A DNA stretch of 64,000 nucleotides from Neofusicoccum parvum (lineage: Eukaryota; Ascomycota; Dothideomycetes; Botryosphaeriales; Botryosphaeriaceae), in NCBI GenBank assembly GCA_020912385.1, contig CP087212.1, positions 992,001 to 1,056,000 of the forward strand. The letters run 5' to 3'. The notes below the pieces were generated by a model that worked only from the letters and a program-made list of their open reading frames with translations, ran no database searches and had not been told where the DNA came from. Below, one piece after another: positions 11,440 through 21,625 of the stretch. Every line of letters begins with the position of its first letter. Position 1 is the first letter of the stretch. Both the position numbers and the translations under genes were made by a program.

Positions 11440-12363
11440 TTAGGTAATCCAGAGATTTGGAGGCGTAGGACCAAGATGGTATACTTCAGAGAACCCCATT
11501 CTGAGACACTCGTAGAGTCGGGGGATCACCAACGGGATCGGAACCTTCAGATATCCCACCTGCGCCGGTTCGTCATCCTTGTGGACCCACTGATCTTCCG
11601 GAATTTCCTCACCATCCTCCTGGCAATTCCGCAGGTACTCATAGTAATCCTGCTCCGCGTCCAGCCGTGCAAGACGAGCATTCTCCTCGGTAAAGTCTTT
11701 GTCAAGCGCCTTAATGAATGGCCAATTCTTAGAGCAGATTTTACGGCCCTTCGTATCCTTCAGTTGATCGTCGGGATATGCCGAGTCGAGACATTCCTTA
11801 TCTACAGCGATGCAGACAATGTAGCGGGGAGTAGCCTTATACTTCGGCTTTTCTCCGTCAACCAGCTGCTTAAAGTGTCTATTCGTAATCAGAATGACAA
11901 CGTCGGAGAGAGAGAGAGAGAGAGAGAGGGAAAGGGAAACACACTGGCGAACGTCATGAAAGCTTGTACCGTCCCACTTCTCTTTGTCGTCTTCGATGGC
12001 CCAATCAAGTCTCTCAGCGAGTGTAATGCCTTCAGGTGGGTACGCCACGAGGTGTTGCCGGGATTCACTGTCTAGCTTCTCCATGAACATCTGCCACTTG
12101 GCACCATCGTCGTAGGTGAGGCGGTAGACCTTGAAACCAAAGGCCTTCTGATTTCCTCGATCCAGCTCTTCAAGGATCCGCTGGGTTGGGGTCAAGGTCT
12201 TCACTTTTCGGGCTTTGGCACGGTCGATAGCCCGGTTCCAAGCTTCCTTGCGGGCCAAGGCCTTCTCAGCATCGCGCTTCCTGTCTTGCTCCTTGTCGGC
12301 CGCCTGGGAGTTGTTGAAGGAGGATTCGGCGGGTTCCTCAGGCGAAGGTTGAGGTTTGTACAT
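11440..12363 (-). CDS. Uncharacterised ascomycete protein, paralogue B (ancestral start lost)
   Basis: Exons 12363-11945 and 11878-11440; 285 residues from the first in-frame ATG. The conserved core matches paralogue A: FGFKVYRLTYDDGAKW, DWAIEDDKEKWDGTSF, then HFKQLVDGEKP, YIVCIAVDKECLDS, and the end VGYLKVPIPLVIPRLY and PPNLWIT. At the position of paralogue A's ATG (9551-9549) this copy has GTG (12459-12457) in otherwise matching sequence (ACCACGGTGGCCGACCAA). No in-frame ATG remains upstream, so translation either starts at 12363, shortening the polar N-terminus, or at a non-AUG codon, or the gene is decaying. The 66-nt intron contains a CT microsatellite and is a multiple of three without a stop. 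Function is unknown. Confidence 0.6.
   Translation of the reverse strand: MYKPQPSPEEPAESSFNNSQAADKEQDRKRDAEKALARKEAWNRAIDRAKARKVKTLTPTQRILEELDRGNQKAFGFKVYRLTYDDGAKWQMFMEKLDSESRQHLVAYPPEGITLAERLDWAIEDDKEKWDGTSFHDVRQCVSLSLSLSLSLSDVVILITNRHFKQLVDGEKPKYKATPRYIVCIAVDKECLDSAYPDDQLKDTKGRKICSKNWPFIKALDKDFTEENARLARLDAEQDYYEYLRNCQEDGEEIPEDQWVHKDDEPAQVGYLKVPIPLVIPRLYECLRMGFSEVYHLGPTPPNLWIT
11879..11944 (-). repeat. CT/GA microsatellite inside the paralogue B intron
   Basis: The intron (GTGTGT donor, CTGATTAC branch, AATAG acceptor) includes about nine CT dinucleotides on the coding strand, seen as a GAGAGA run near 11909-11928 on the plus strand. It is 66 nt with no in-frame stop, so retention would insert 22 residues including alternating Leu-Ser. 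The corresponding intron of paralogue A is 55 nt and lacks the repeat. Confidence 0.75.
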
Positions 12364-12483
12364 GTCTTCCTCTTCCGTGACCTTCAACTTGCTCAAGCGC
12401 GAATCCAAAATGTGGTGGTGTGGAGATCCGCTTGGGTTAGAGGAAGAACTTTGGTCGGCCACCGTGGTTGACGTGCTTCTCAA

Positions 12484-13208
12484 TTGTTGACAGTGGCTGA
12501 CATGTGTTCAAAAGGTTTCGTAGAAGTTTGAAGAGCGCGCAGGCTCAAATAGACAGGCAGGTTCGAGCTTCGGCAGAGTGCCATGCGCTCGGGTCATGAT
12601 TGTTCTGCAGCATCTTTGCTCGGCAGTGACATATGACGTAGCCACCTGCCTTGCACTTGCCGAAACCACCACAGCCAGAAACTCCGCTCTAGCTACCATC
12701 AGGAATACTAGGTAACCAGCCATGATCTCCTCAATCCATACGCTCATATCCCATTCCGGAGGTTGCTCCACCAAGGGCTATCGGCGCCATTTTGAACGGA
12801 TTGGGCTAAGCGCATGTTCCAGGCCAAAGTACTCAAGAGAGATTAAGCCACTCCACCATCCAAATCACAAAGACTCCATACAGCACAACCTTGATTTGGA
12901 TTGCCGTCGCGTCGAATGTAGCCGCACGGCGACCTACCCGGAGATGCTGGGCATCGGCGAGATAATTGCGGGTCCCGCAGCCCCCACCCCGCGTCTGCCT
13001 GGTCACCGCTCTCTGCTCCTCTGCTCAACGTCGTCTCTGTTTACAAACATCCTGACCGCAGAGAAATTCCGACCTGACCCAGCACACCTCGGTCCTTGCA
13101 GCGCTGTCGTGACCGGAGTCGTCCTGCCGTGGAAGATTAATCTGTCCGCAGAGAGTCACGGACTACACCGGCTGAGTTGCAGGCCGGCGGAGCAACAACC
13201 AGCCCTTC
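12484..13208. other. Intergenic: paralogue B upstream region and F-box gene promoter
   Basis: The 78-bp duplicated block lies at 12633-12710. The rest is promoter and leader sequence between divergently oriented genes. No further gene is supported. Confidence 0.5.
12633..12710. repeat. 78-bp duplicated upstream block, copy 2
   Basis: Differs from 9761-9838 at only two positions: GAAACC for GAGACC and ACCATC for ACCACC. It lies about 174 bp beyond the ancestral (GTG) start of paralogue B. The paralogue coding sequences themselves are much more diverged. Confidence 0.9.
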
Positions 13209-15014
13209 ATGATGGCTCACGCCGAAGCCGCAGACATGGCGCTTTGCAGCAAACGGAAAACTGCGCGCCAGACAAAGCTGCAAGCCGCACTGCCCCATGG
13301 TCCTCCTCCCAGTCTACCGGAGGAGATGGTCGACCATATAATTTCCTACGTCGACCGTGACACGCAGCAGCAGCTCCGCCTGTGCTGCCGGCAGTTCAAC
13401 CGCCTCACCACGCCGCGATACTTCCGTTCGTTCCGCTTCCGGCTCTCGAAGCTCAGCCTGGACGGCCTGATCATGATCGCGAACCACGAGATCCTGTCCG
13501 ACTACGTCCAAGAGCTGGAGTTCAACGTGCACCAGCTGCTCTGGTTCTTCGACTTCGACCATTTCCTCCGAGAAATCCAAATACAGCCAAGTACGCACGC
13601 ATCCCTCCTCCGCGCGAGAGCCCCCCACCCGAGCCTAACGATGACAGACCTACCCTGGCGCCCACCCCCGGGCCTCAAGCACCTCCCCACGCAAACCTTC
13701 ACGCCGCACCACCTCCACCAGATCTACACCACCTACGTCGACGAGCGCGACACCCACGCCAACTACACCGACCACCTCCTCTCGCGCGCCGCCCCGACCA
13801 ACCCCCTCGGCGGCACCTACGCCGCCCTCCCCGCCGCCCTCGCCCGCCTCCGCCACCTGCGCGCCCTGCGCCTGACCGCCGGCATGCCGCAGCCGCACCC
13901 GGACCACCACGCCTGGCGCGCCCTCCTCTTCCGGCCCTCCGACCCGGAGCCGCCGGGCGACCGCGACAACCAGAAGGCCGCGCACCTGTCGTGCCTGCTG
14001 CACGCCCTCGGCCAGGCTCGGCGCCTGCTGCGCTCCCGATCCCGCGCCCTCCCGCTCCGCTCCCTCGCCTTCGCCACCACCGGGCCCTCCGTCTTCGGCG
14101 GCGCCGCGCTCGCCCGCCTCTGGAACCTCGACGCGCCGTCGACGACGACGGCGGCGGCGGCGGCCGGGGCGGCGACCCCCGCTGTGCTGCTGGACGACGC
14201 GTTCTACGACGCGCAGTTCCGGCTGCTGTGCGCGCCGGTGGCGGGGCTGACGCGGCTGGACGTGCGGGTGAGCGGGTGTGGGCTGCGGCAGCTGGTGGGG
14301 CCGCTGGCGGCGTTCCTGGCGGCGGCGGCGGGGCTGGAGGAGCTGGGGGTGGTGGTGGAGAGCGAAGTCGAGACCGGGTGGAGGGTGAACTTTGCGCCGG
14401 ACGAGGGGTGGCTGCGGGAGAAGGACCTGCTGCTGGCGCTGCTGGAGGTGGGGGAGGACGTGGATGAGGCCGACGAGGAGAAGACCTGGGAGGAGTGGGA
14501 GGAGGAAGGGAAGGGGGTGCGGTGGCCGGCTCTGCGGAAGCTGAGCTTGGGCGGCGTCGCGACTAGCGAGGAGGGGTTGTTGATGGTGCTGTCGCGCGTG
14601 AAGGGGACACTGCGGTCGCTAAAACTGTGCGGGGTGCGGTTCATGCCGCGGCTGGGGGATTGGGAGACCGCGGTGCTCGGAATGAGACGGTGTTCGGTGC
14701 TGGAGGAACTGGAGATGAGCTGGCTAAAGCATGACCAGGCCTTTGCTGCGAATGGTTGTGATGACATGCTCGTCCCTAGGAATGTTGGAGGGGTGTTGGT
14801 GGAGGACATCGAGGCCGAAGAGCAATTCCAGTCTACTTATCGGCATTACGAGGCGCAGGTGGTTGATTATGTTTTGCGGAAGAGCGAGGTTGAGCCTATT
14901 TTGGATCAAGGGTCGTTCTTTAAGCACCATCCATGGGATTGCGATTGGTGTAAAGAAAGGCAGATGTCAGCGGTCGAGAGGAGGCAACAAAATGATGTAT
15001 ATAGTTGGACGTGA
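13209..15014 (+). CDS. F-box protein
   Basis: Two exons, 13209-13590 and 13648-15014, 582 residues. The intron 13591-13647 (GTACGC, GCCTAACG, GACAG) is 57 nt without stops, so the frame also reads straight through. An F-box is present at about residues 35-75 (LPEEMVDHIISYVD, RLCCRQFNRLTTPRYFRSF). The rest resembles the leucine-rich substrate-receptor regions of fungal F-box proteins but has no clear repeat. F-box proteins bind Skp1 and present substrates to the SCF ligase, whose cullin is encoded at 54582-57073. Base composition is extreme: 13640-14460 is very GC-rich with a C-rich coding strand before about 14150 and a G-rich one after. Substrate is unknown. Two adjacent Met codons make the exact start uncertain by one residue. 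Confidence 0.75.
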   Translation: MMAHAEAADMALCSKRKTARQTKLQAALPHGPPPSLPEEMVDHIISYVDRDTQQQLRLCCRQFNRLTTPRYFRSFRFRLSKLSLDGLIMIANHEILSDYVQELEFNVHQLLWFFDFDHFLREIQIQPSTHASLLRARAPHPSLTMTDLPWRPPPGLKHLPTQTFTPHHLHQIYTTYVDERDTHANYTDHLLSRAAPTNPLGGTYAALPAALARLRHLRALRLTAGMPQPHPDHHAWRALLFRPSDPEPPGDRDNQKAAHLSCLLHALGQARRLLRSRSRALPLRSLAFATTGPSVFGGAALARLWNLDAPSTTTAAAAAGAATPAVLLDDAFYDAQFRLLCAPVAGLTRLDVRVSGCGLRQLVGPLAAFLAAAAGLEELGVVVESEVETGWRVNFAPDEGWLREKDLLLALLEVGEDVDEADEEKTWEEWEEEGKGVRWPALRKLSLGGVATSEEGLLMVLSRVKGTLRSLKLCGVRFMPRLGDWETAVLGMRRCSVLEELEMSWLKHDQAFAANGCDDMLVPRNVGGVLVEDIEAEEQFQSTYRHYEAQVVDYVLRKSEVEPILDQGSFFKHHPWDCDWCKERQMSAVERRQQNDVYSWT

Positions 15015-15358
15015 GAAACGACGAAACGAGCCTCTAACCCGCCCCGTCTGCCATCTGAGAGAAGACTTGCAGCATTGTCACTGGAGAGAAGTAGTGAAGA
15101 ACATGAAAGGAGGGAAATGGCAAACTTGAACATCTCAACCTGAAAGTACCAAAATTAATGAGGGCACAGATCTTAGCTGGGCTGGCCAGCCAAACTCCTA
15201 ACACCGAATCCTGATCCAAAAGAAATCCCCATGGTATCGTAGCGCCCCGAATTCCAGTACAAACGTGATTTTAGTCCTTTAAACGGCAAATCGAGCTTCG
15301 AGGATTTTGGATAGTCCTGCTCCAAAGGCCGAATAGTGGGTGGCGATCAAAGATGGTC
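15015..15358. other. Intergenic between convergent F-box and Spc24 genes
   Basis: A 344-bp stretch holding the two 3' ends. No gene, repeat or structured element is recognised. Confidence 0.5.
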
Positions 15359-16080
15359 TCAGAGACGCTGCCAGATGTAGTCGGCATAGTAGTACCTCGA
15401 CAAATTTGGGTCCAGGGTGACAAAGTACGCATCGCCCTTCTTCGTGTTGCGGATGGTGGCTTTGGTGTAGTTGCCAGAGGCCTTGTCCATCTCGGGGTGA
15501 ACGCCCAGCATGCGGTAGACACCGAGCTTGAGCCTATGAATCGGTCTGCGTCAGCATGAGGTTCTCTCAAAGAACTGTTCAGTGGATGTGCTTACACTGT
15601 GGCATCTTCGGTCATCAGATCAACCTTCCTCACGTCTCCGCCCTCAACGCCCTGGGAGTCAACCTCCTCCAGCTCGCCCTGCAGGCGCTCGAGCTCCTGG
15701 GCCAGACGCTCTTCCTCGATCTCGAGGTCAGACACCTGCTTGGCAATTTTGAACTTCTGTGTGTCGAGGCGCAGGATCTCGGCGGCGTGCTCGGCCGGGT
15801 TGTGCGACTGGGTAGTGAGATTGTGATGCGACTGCAGGGAGCCCAGCTTGCGGCCTAGTTCCTGCAGCGTCGCCTCCTCGTGTGAAATCTGGCTTTTGCG
15901 GAGGGCGCTGAGGTTTGATCGGTTCGCTCTGGCGCGGGCCAGTGCGGCTTTATCGGGTGCGACATTGAAGTTTGAGAGAGTTTGGTGGATGAGCTGGGGA
16001 GAGGGGTGCGATTAGTGCGACGGACGATGCACAGAGGCGCGGAGGGAGCATACTTCGGCGGGGGCCTCGTCGAGGAGCAT
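15359..16080 (-). CDS. SPC24: Kinetochore protein Spc24
   Basis: Three exons, 16080-16054, 15993-15596 and 15533-15359; 199 residues, the usual family length. Introns 16053-15994 (GTATGC, CACTAATC, CCCCAG) and 15595-15534 (GTAAGC, TGCTGAC, ATAG). The N-terminus MLLDEAPAELIHQTLSNFNV is typical of filamentous-fungal Spc24. A coiled coil covers about residues 28-115, followed by the small globular RWD-like head ending RYYYADYIWQRL. Spc24 pairs with Spc25 in the Ndc80 complex and links the inner kinetochore to the microtubule-binding Ndc80/Nuf2 arm. It is divergent from Fis1 with 286 bp between start codons. Confidence 0.92.
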
Positions 16081-16366
16081 GTTGGGCGACTGCTTGCGGT
16101 AGGCGTGCGCTGTGTTGGCGGGTGTGCGAGTGTTGCGAGCGATGCGGCGAGTGTGGAGGATGGTTGTTTGGTGTTGTCGCCGGCTGCGTTGCGATGTTTT
16201 GCTTTTCACGTTTGCGGGCTAGCGCACCACGCAGCTCACCGCCCGCGCGGTCGGCGGCAGTACGTCAGCGGTTCGTGGTCCCGCGACCAGCGGCAAGCGC
16301 TTCGCATGACTCCCGCAACACTCGCCTCCCAGCAACAAGTCCTTTCCCAGCTGAGATCGCGACAGA
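16081..16366. promoter_or_regulatory. Divergent promoter Spc24/Fis1
   Basis: 286 bp between two ATGs on opposite strands; all promoter elements of both genes must fit here or inside the neighbours. No defined motif is claimed. Confidence 0.6.
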
Positions 16367-17062
16367 ATGGCGCCTTCTTTGCCCTGTAGGTCTCTCCGCC
16401 ACACGTCTTTGCGCATGCGACCGCCAACATGCCGAGCCCCTGCTAACCCGCGCATCGCCAACAGACGCCGCTGATGCGGAGAGGTGAGCCTGCTCCGGGC
16501 GCCCGATGGAAAAGCCGAAGTCAAGGCGGCATGCACGCTGACCGTGCCCGACAGTCCCCTCAAGCCAGAGGAGCTTCAGGTCCTCCGCAGCCAGTACGAG
16601 AAGGAGGGGGAATACGTAGGCATCCAAACGAAGTTCAACTACGCATGGGTATGCTCTTCACGTCTGCTGCGGCTCCCTGCTCCACCGCGCATCCATAGTA
16701 TGAAGTCGCCATGCTCACATTCTACGATCTAGGGCCTCATCAAGTCCACCCAGCGCAGCGAGCAGCAGGAGGGTGTGCGCCTCTTGTCTGAGATCTTCCG
16801 CAACAGCCCCGAGCGCCGCCGCGAATGCCTCTACTACCTCGCTCTTGGAAACTACAAGCTCGGCAACTATGCCGAAGCCCGCCGCTACAACGAACTGCTG
16901 CTGGACCTGGAGCCTGCGAATCTGCAGGCCGGCAGCCTGAAGACGCTCATTGACGACCGCGTCCAGAAGGAGGGCATGGTGGGCGTCGCGATCGTGGGTG
17001 GCATCGCGGTGGCAGCAGGCGTGCTTGGAAGCTTTCTCATCAGAGGCTCGCGGAGGAAGTAA
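16367..17062 (+). CDS. FIS1: Mitochondrial fission protein Fis1
   Basis: Four exons: 16367-16385, 16465-16483, 16555-16648 and 16733-17062; 153 residues, the standard length. The first two exons are 19 nt each. Together with exon 3 they rebuild the conserved N-terminus [20 protein letters not shown], which cannot be read in any unspliced frame. The TPR-like fold follows ([40 protein letters not shown]), then a C-terminal tail anchor at about 128-148 ([20 protein letters not shown]) with the basic RGSRRK end that targets mitochondria and peroxisomes. Fis1 sits in the outer membrane and recruits the fission dynamin Dnm1 through Mdv1/Caf4-type adaptors. Confidence 0.95.
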
Positions 17063-18066
17063 TCACCCTATACACGGGGTTGCGTGGCCGGGACTGTACT
17101 AACGATTCTCTAGCTAATAGATAGTCGGTCGTAACTATAAGGCCGCGAGGCAGGTTGGATTGCGCGGAGGACGTTTGGACGGCGTTGGGAAAGGCGGTAC
17201 AAGATACACCCAGGCATGGCCTTTTGTAACATAGCGTCTGGTTTGCAAGGGAACAAGTCTCACTCAGCGTGCCCACACGTGTTGCTTGCGCCGGAGTTGT
17301 GCGGAGAACGGAGTGGAAAGTGAGAGAAGACGGATCAGTCACAGCACGGCTGAGACGGAAATGAGTCAAGACAGGCGCTGCGGCGGGCGTACCTCAGGCG
17401 ATGTGCTGGCCTGGCTGCGACACGGCAACCGGGCACCATCCGGGCGGGCGAAGTGGGCTTTTCGCAACGTGGTTCCGCAACTGCGAGGTACAGAGTGCAG
17501 GTGTTCGCGGACCCTGGGCCACGACGCTGACTCGCGCACGCGGTCGCGAAAGCTTGGCGCGAGCGTCACTGCCGCCGATTGCGTTTGCAGCCCGCGGCAT
17601 CTTTGGCAGTCCAGTTTCCCGCCCGCACCCTCCTCCGTGCCCTCTGGTCCAGCATCCTTAAGCCCCTGCCGTCGCCTGTACAGCACTCTCTCTGCTCTGC
17701 ACATCCGCCTCGCCCCTGTGCGCCGACGTCGCCCTGCCTCACCTGGCCTCCCCGCAGCGTGCACACGACCCTGGCGTATGACATAACCACACAACCCTGT
17801 TCCCGCCCACCAACGCCGCCAATCCGAGACATCGCGGTCCGCTGAGCAGCTACGGATACCTACGCCCGACCCCATACCAGCCTTGCGCCGCTTCATACTC
17901 GCGCTCTTGCCGTCCCGCCGACCGTCTGCCATTTCTCCACTGCGCGCCTGGGCCTTTCCTCGTCTTTTTGCCCCGCAAAGCGCCCACCGGCGGCGTCCTT
18001 TGTTGGCCTTGCACGTCCATTGCACATTGCCACCCGCACGCGCGTCGTGGCTGTGACTTGGTCGCC
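17063..18066. other. Intergenic with long C/T-rich leader of the RING gene
   Basis: About 17640-18060 on the plus strand is strongly C-rich, as in long pyrimidine-rich fungal promoters and leaders. The long open frame on the opposite strand (17366-18151) is compositional, overlaps the first RING exon and has no recognisable domain. Confidence 0.5.
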
Positions 18067-20206
18067 ATGAGTACCCCGCAGGCAAATCGCGAGATGGTCT
18101 TCTGCCATCAGTGCGAAAACGAGTGGTACCGGGACGAGCATGGTCTGACATGCCCTGACTGTCACTCCGAGTTCACCGAAATTGTAAGTTTTAAGCTTGA
18201 CCCTTCCCCACGCTTCTCCGCCGAGGTCTCTTTGCCTTTGAAGCGGCAGCCGACCACCTCTCGTCGTACAGGCAGATCGCACCCGCAATGCGTCTGAAAG
18301 CAGTATCCGCTGACTGTGCGCTTTAGATTGAACCCGACCACGATCCTCGCGACGACCATCTAGATCTTGACGACGACTTCGAAGAGGAACACGACCCCTT
18401 TCACCAGCATAACCCGTGGAACGCTCCCGATCCAGAAGAAGGCGTGCCGGACGAGGCTGGCATCCCGCCGGGCATCCGCCTTCAACGCAACGGACCGAAC
18501 AGCTACTCGATTACTGGCACCTGGTCCACGTCTTTTGGCGGGCCCCGCGGCCAGACCCATACCCACGGCAACGTTGGAGATCCCAATGCTCTCGTGAACC
18601 CTTTGTTCCGCAACTTTGCCCAAATGATGCAGGGCATTACTGGAGCACCGCCGCCACGCGGCGAGCAACAGCAGGGCCAAGGCGAGACACAACCCGGTTC
18701 GTCAGCCAGAGAGGAGACTAGGGCAGGCAGTGGCTCGCATTACACGTACACCTCAACCGCAAGGCTGTTCCCGCGGGATGCGAACAACCCCGGACCGCAC
18801 GTCGAGCCGACGGATAGTTTGCATGAGTAAGTACTTTTTATTCTCAACCTGTGAAACATGTTTGTGGGCTTTCGGTGTAGCTGTGGGCATCCCTGTCGGT
18901 GTCTCATAGAGGAACGGTTTGACTACTTCCTAGGCGCATTTTCTTGTCTAATTCCTTGGTGGATCCATTCACGGCACTCGACGACCCTGCCAACCGCTTG
19001 GCCAACTCCTCTCCTGAAGCTGCTTTAGAGGCTGCTAGGATTGAGAGAGATGTTGAAGAGATGGCAGACGAATTTCACGACGTTTTAGTCATAAACGAAG
19101 ATAACATGCTAATTCACAACAGGGTCATCGCTGGAATCCTTGGAGGTGGTGCGTTCGGGCCGCCTCCCGTCCAACGAGATCACGGTCGTGGCCCTGCTTC
19201 ACCAGGAGGTGACGGCGGGATACCGCCTAATCCTCTCGCCGCGTTGTTCGCTTCTCTTCTCAACCCACAACTCGCCGCCCATGGTGATGCCGTCTATAGC
19301 CAGGAAGCCCTCGACCGCGTTATTTCTCAGTTGATGGAGCAAAATGCCACAGGCAATGCCCCGGGACCTGCATCTGCTGAAGCAATTGCAGCTCTGCCGA
19401 AGAAGCGTGTCACGCGTAAGATGGCTGGCGCCGGCGATTCGCCTCCTGATTTCCCAGAAGATCAGCTCCATGGCGAATGTAGCATATGCATGGATGAAGT
19501 TCCGCTTGGACAAGAGGTGACAGAGCTTCCCTGTGGTCATTGGTTCCATGGCCAATGCATCGAGGCATGGTTGCGTGAGCATGACACCTGTCCCCATTGC
19601 AGGAAAGGAATCGAGAAAAATGAGGACAGCAAGGGGCAGCAAGGGGATAACGATCCGAGTGGCGGAGCAGCAGGTTCATCCGCGTCGGGATCTGGATCTG
19701 GATCTGGCAGCTCTTCCAATACTCCAGGCAACAACAACAGCGGTGGCAGCTCATCGAATCAGCCAGACGACACCTTTGTTCCCAATATGCCCGGTGGTCT
19801 CTACACGTCCTTTTACCGCATAAATGCACCACGGCCTCAAGGACGTGCGCCCACGGACTTTCCTCTGTTTGGCATTCCGCACTCCATGACTTTCCCGCCG
19901 TTGTTCCCTCCCAACCAAGATCCCCTGGATCAGCCCCCTTCACGGCACCACCGCCAAAGCCACCGCTCGACCGAGCCGTTCTTACGCATGTACGAGGATC
20001 CTTTCGAATACCACCATCATTCAACAAGAGGAGGCAACACTCACACACACATCATCGTTCGCCAACAGCGGAGGAGGAGTAGTTTAAGTCGGTTAGTGAG
20101 CAACATGGGACATAGCATGGGTGTGGCGACGGGAGGCAGTGGCAGCGCAACCGTTGGCGACAGACCTGGTATTGGTGAGCGGCTTCGGAGCTTATTTCGC
20201 TCATGA
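18067..20206 (+). CDS. RING-H2 E3 ubiquitin ligase with N-terminal zinc ribbon, RNF115/126-like
   Basis: Three exons, 18067-18183, 18327-18826 and 18934-20206; 629 residues. Introns 18184-18326 and 18827-18933 have GTAAGT donors. An N-terminal zinc ribbon is visible (FCHQCENEWY, LTCPDCHSEF; CxxC pairs at about 13-34). The C3H2C3 RING is at about residues 387-430 (CSICMDEVPLGQ, LPCGHWFHGQCI, CPHCRKG). The zinc ribbon plus RING-H2 layout is that of the RNF115/RNF126 group, cytosolic E3 ligases that work with a ubiquitin-conjugating enzyme in protein quality control and trafficking. Acidic and Gly/Ser-rich linkers separate the domains, including a Gly-Ser run just after the RING. Substrates are unknown. 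Confidence 0.88.
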
Positions 20207-21625
20207 TCAAAAGACAAGCCGTCTGACTTACAACCTTTGTTTCTCAGTCGTCTAGGAGGATACCCAAACAAACCCATATCGAGAAGAGCTGGGGAAGGGA
20301 TTGCTCGGTTAAAACGATGGTTAGAGAGGGGTTGAGTCCTATCCGGTCTACTTCTGCTTGCAAGTTGGCTGCAATTGCATTCTCCACTTTCTCCATTCGT
20401 CGAGCCAACATCCCCAGCTGAGGAATTTTTCCTTGCATTGTTCGGCGTTCATTACTTTCGCGTTTTGGCTATGGAGTGGGCGGGCTGGTTATAGCTTCTG
20501 GAATGAAGGGTGGGAGGCTGCACGGTGCTCTGTTATATCTCTTTTCTCTTTTTGTTTCATCACGCGGGAAATCACGTCAACGGGAGTGGAGTAGAGCAAA
20601 TATGTGGATGAGGGTTCTGATGGACAGACCTACACGGGCCGATGATATGAAAATGGAGGAGTGCGAGGGAACGAAGTGAAAGGAGCGGCAGCAGGATAGT
20701 GATAGGGTGGCCTTCCTCAGCGTCGGGTGGAGAGTTTCAATTCGTGTACTACAACGATTTGGGATGATTTTTTCTTGGAAAGGGGGATCGAGAGTGTTTG
20801 CTATTCGTTCCTTCTGTTCATCGTTGTTGACGTGTGTCGTTGCGTTGTCTGGGAGGTGTGAATTTGCGTCGAACAAATCTGTTATTCTGTCTCATTCCCT
20901 CTGGTAAGGATGGGGAGTTTTCTGCGTTTGCTTTCTGTCTGCACAATTCTACCCTTCTAATGGATCTATGGATAGACGGTTTCGTTTTTCATTGTCTATC
21001 TTACATGCTTTTGCACAGCGGACAAACGAGATTGAAGCAATAAAAGTGGGCAAATGAGGCGAAATTTAAGTGATGGTGGAAACCCCAGGAGGGAGATGTT
21101 TAGTGATAACATGAGGAATTCATCACAGTTCAAACAAGGTTCCATTAGCGCCTCTTTCATGAGCATTATGGTAGCTGGAACAGTAGCCAAATGAATTTCA
21201 AACACGGAAACTGCGCTCACCAAAGTTCACATGCTTTTTCCATGGCACATATGTTGCCCAAGTATATGTACGAGCTCAACTGTAGTTCTCTGTACTGCCC
21301 CCTTTTAGTGTGTCGAAATTCCCTCTTTTCTTTTCCCACCACCCTTTCGCAAAATGCCCATGCATCAACGACAATCCTCATCACCTCTCGCTACTTTTCA
21401 TAGGACATTTCCCGCTCGCAAATGCCATACTGCGCTGCCCAATAGGCCCCCTGAACACATCTCCCCGCAGACGCGTTGCCAAACCGTCACTGCCCCCAAC
21501 CCGCCTTAAAACCCTGGTATCAAACGACCCAAAAAAAAAAAAACCATGCTCCCAAAGCATGCCCCCAAAAAAGAAAACCCGGCGCCCAAAACAGGACGAA
21601 AAAAAAAAACGCCATCCATGCACGC
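20207..21625. other. Intergenic between convergent RING and ATRIP/Rad26 genes
   Basis: 1.4 kb with no convincing gene. Two poly-A runs on the plus strand (about 21530-21543 and 21600-21610) lie near the 3' end of the ATRIP gene. Confidence 0.5.

Noticed and set aside
8525..12710. A toxin-immunity or defence locus in the duplicated patch
   Set aside because: No toxin, nuclease, NLR or immunity motif is visible; duplication alone does not support it.
17366..18151. 261-codon open frame on the minus strand
   Set aside because: Overlaps the C-rich leader and first exon of the RING gene, is rich in Arg/Gly by composition and has no domain.
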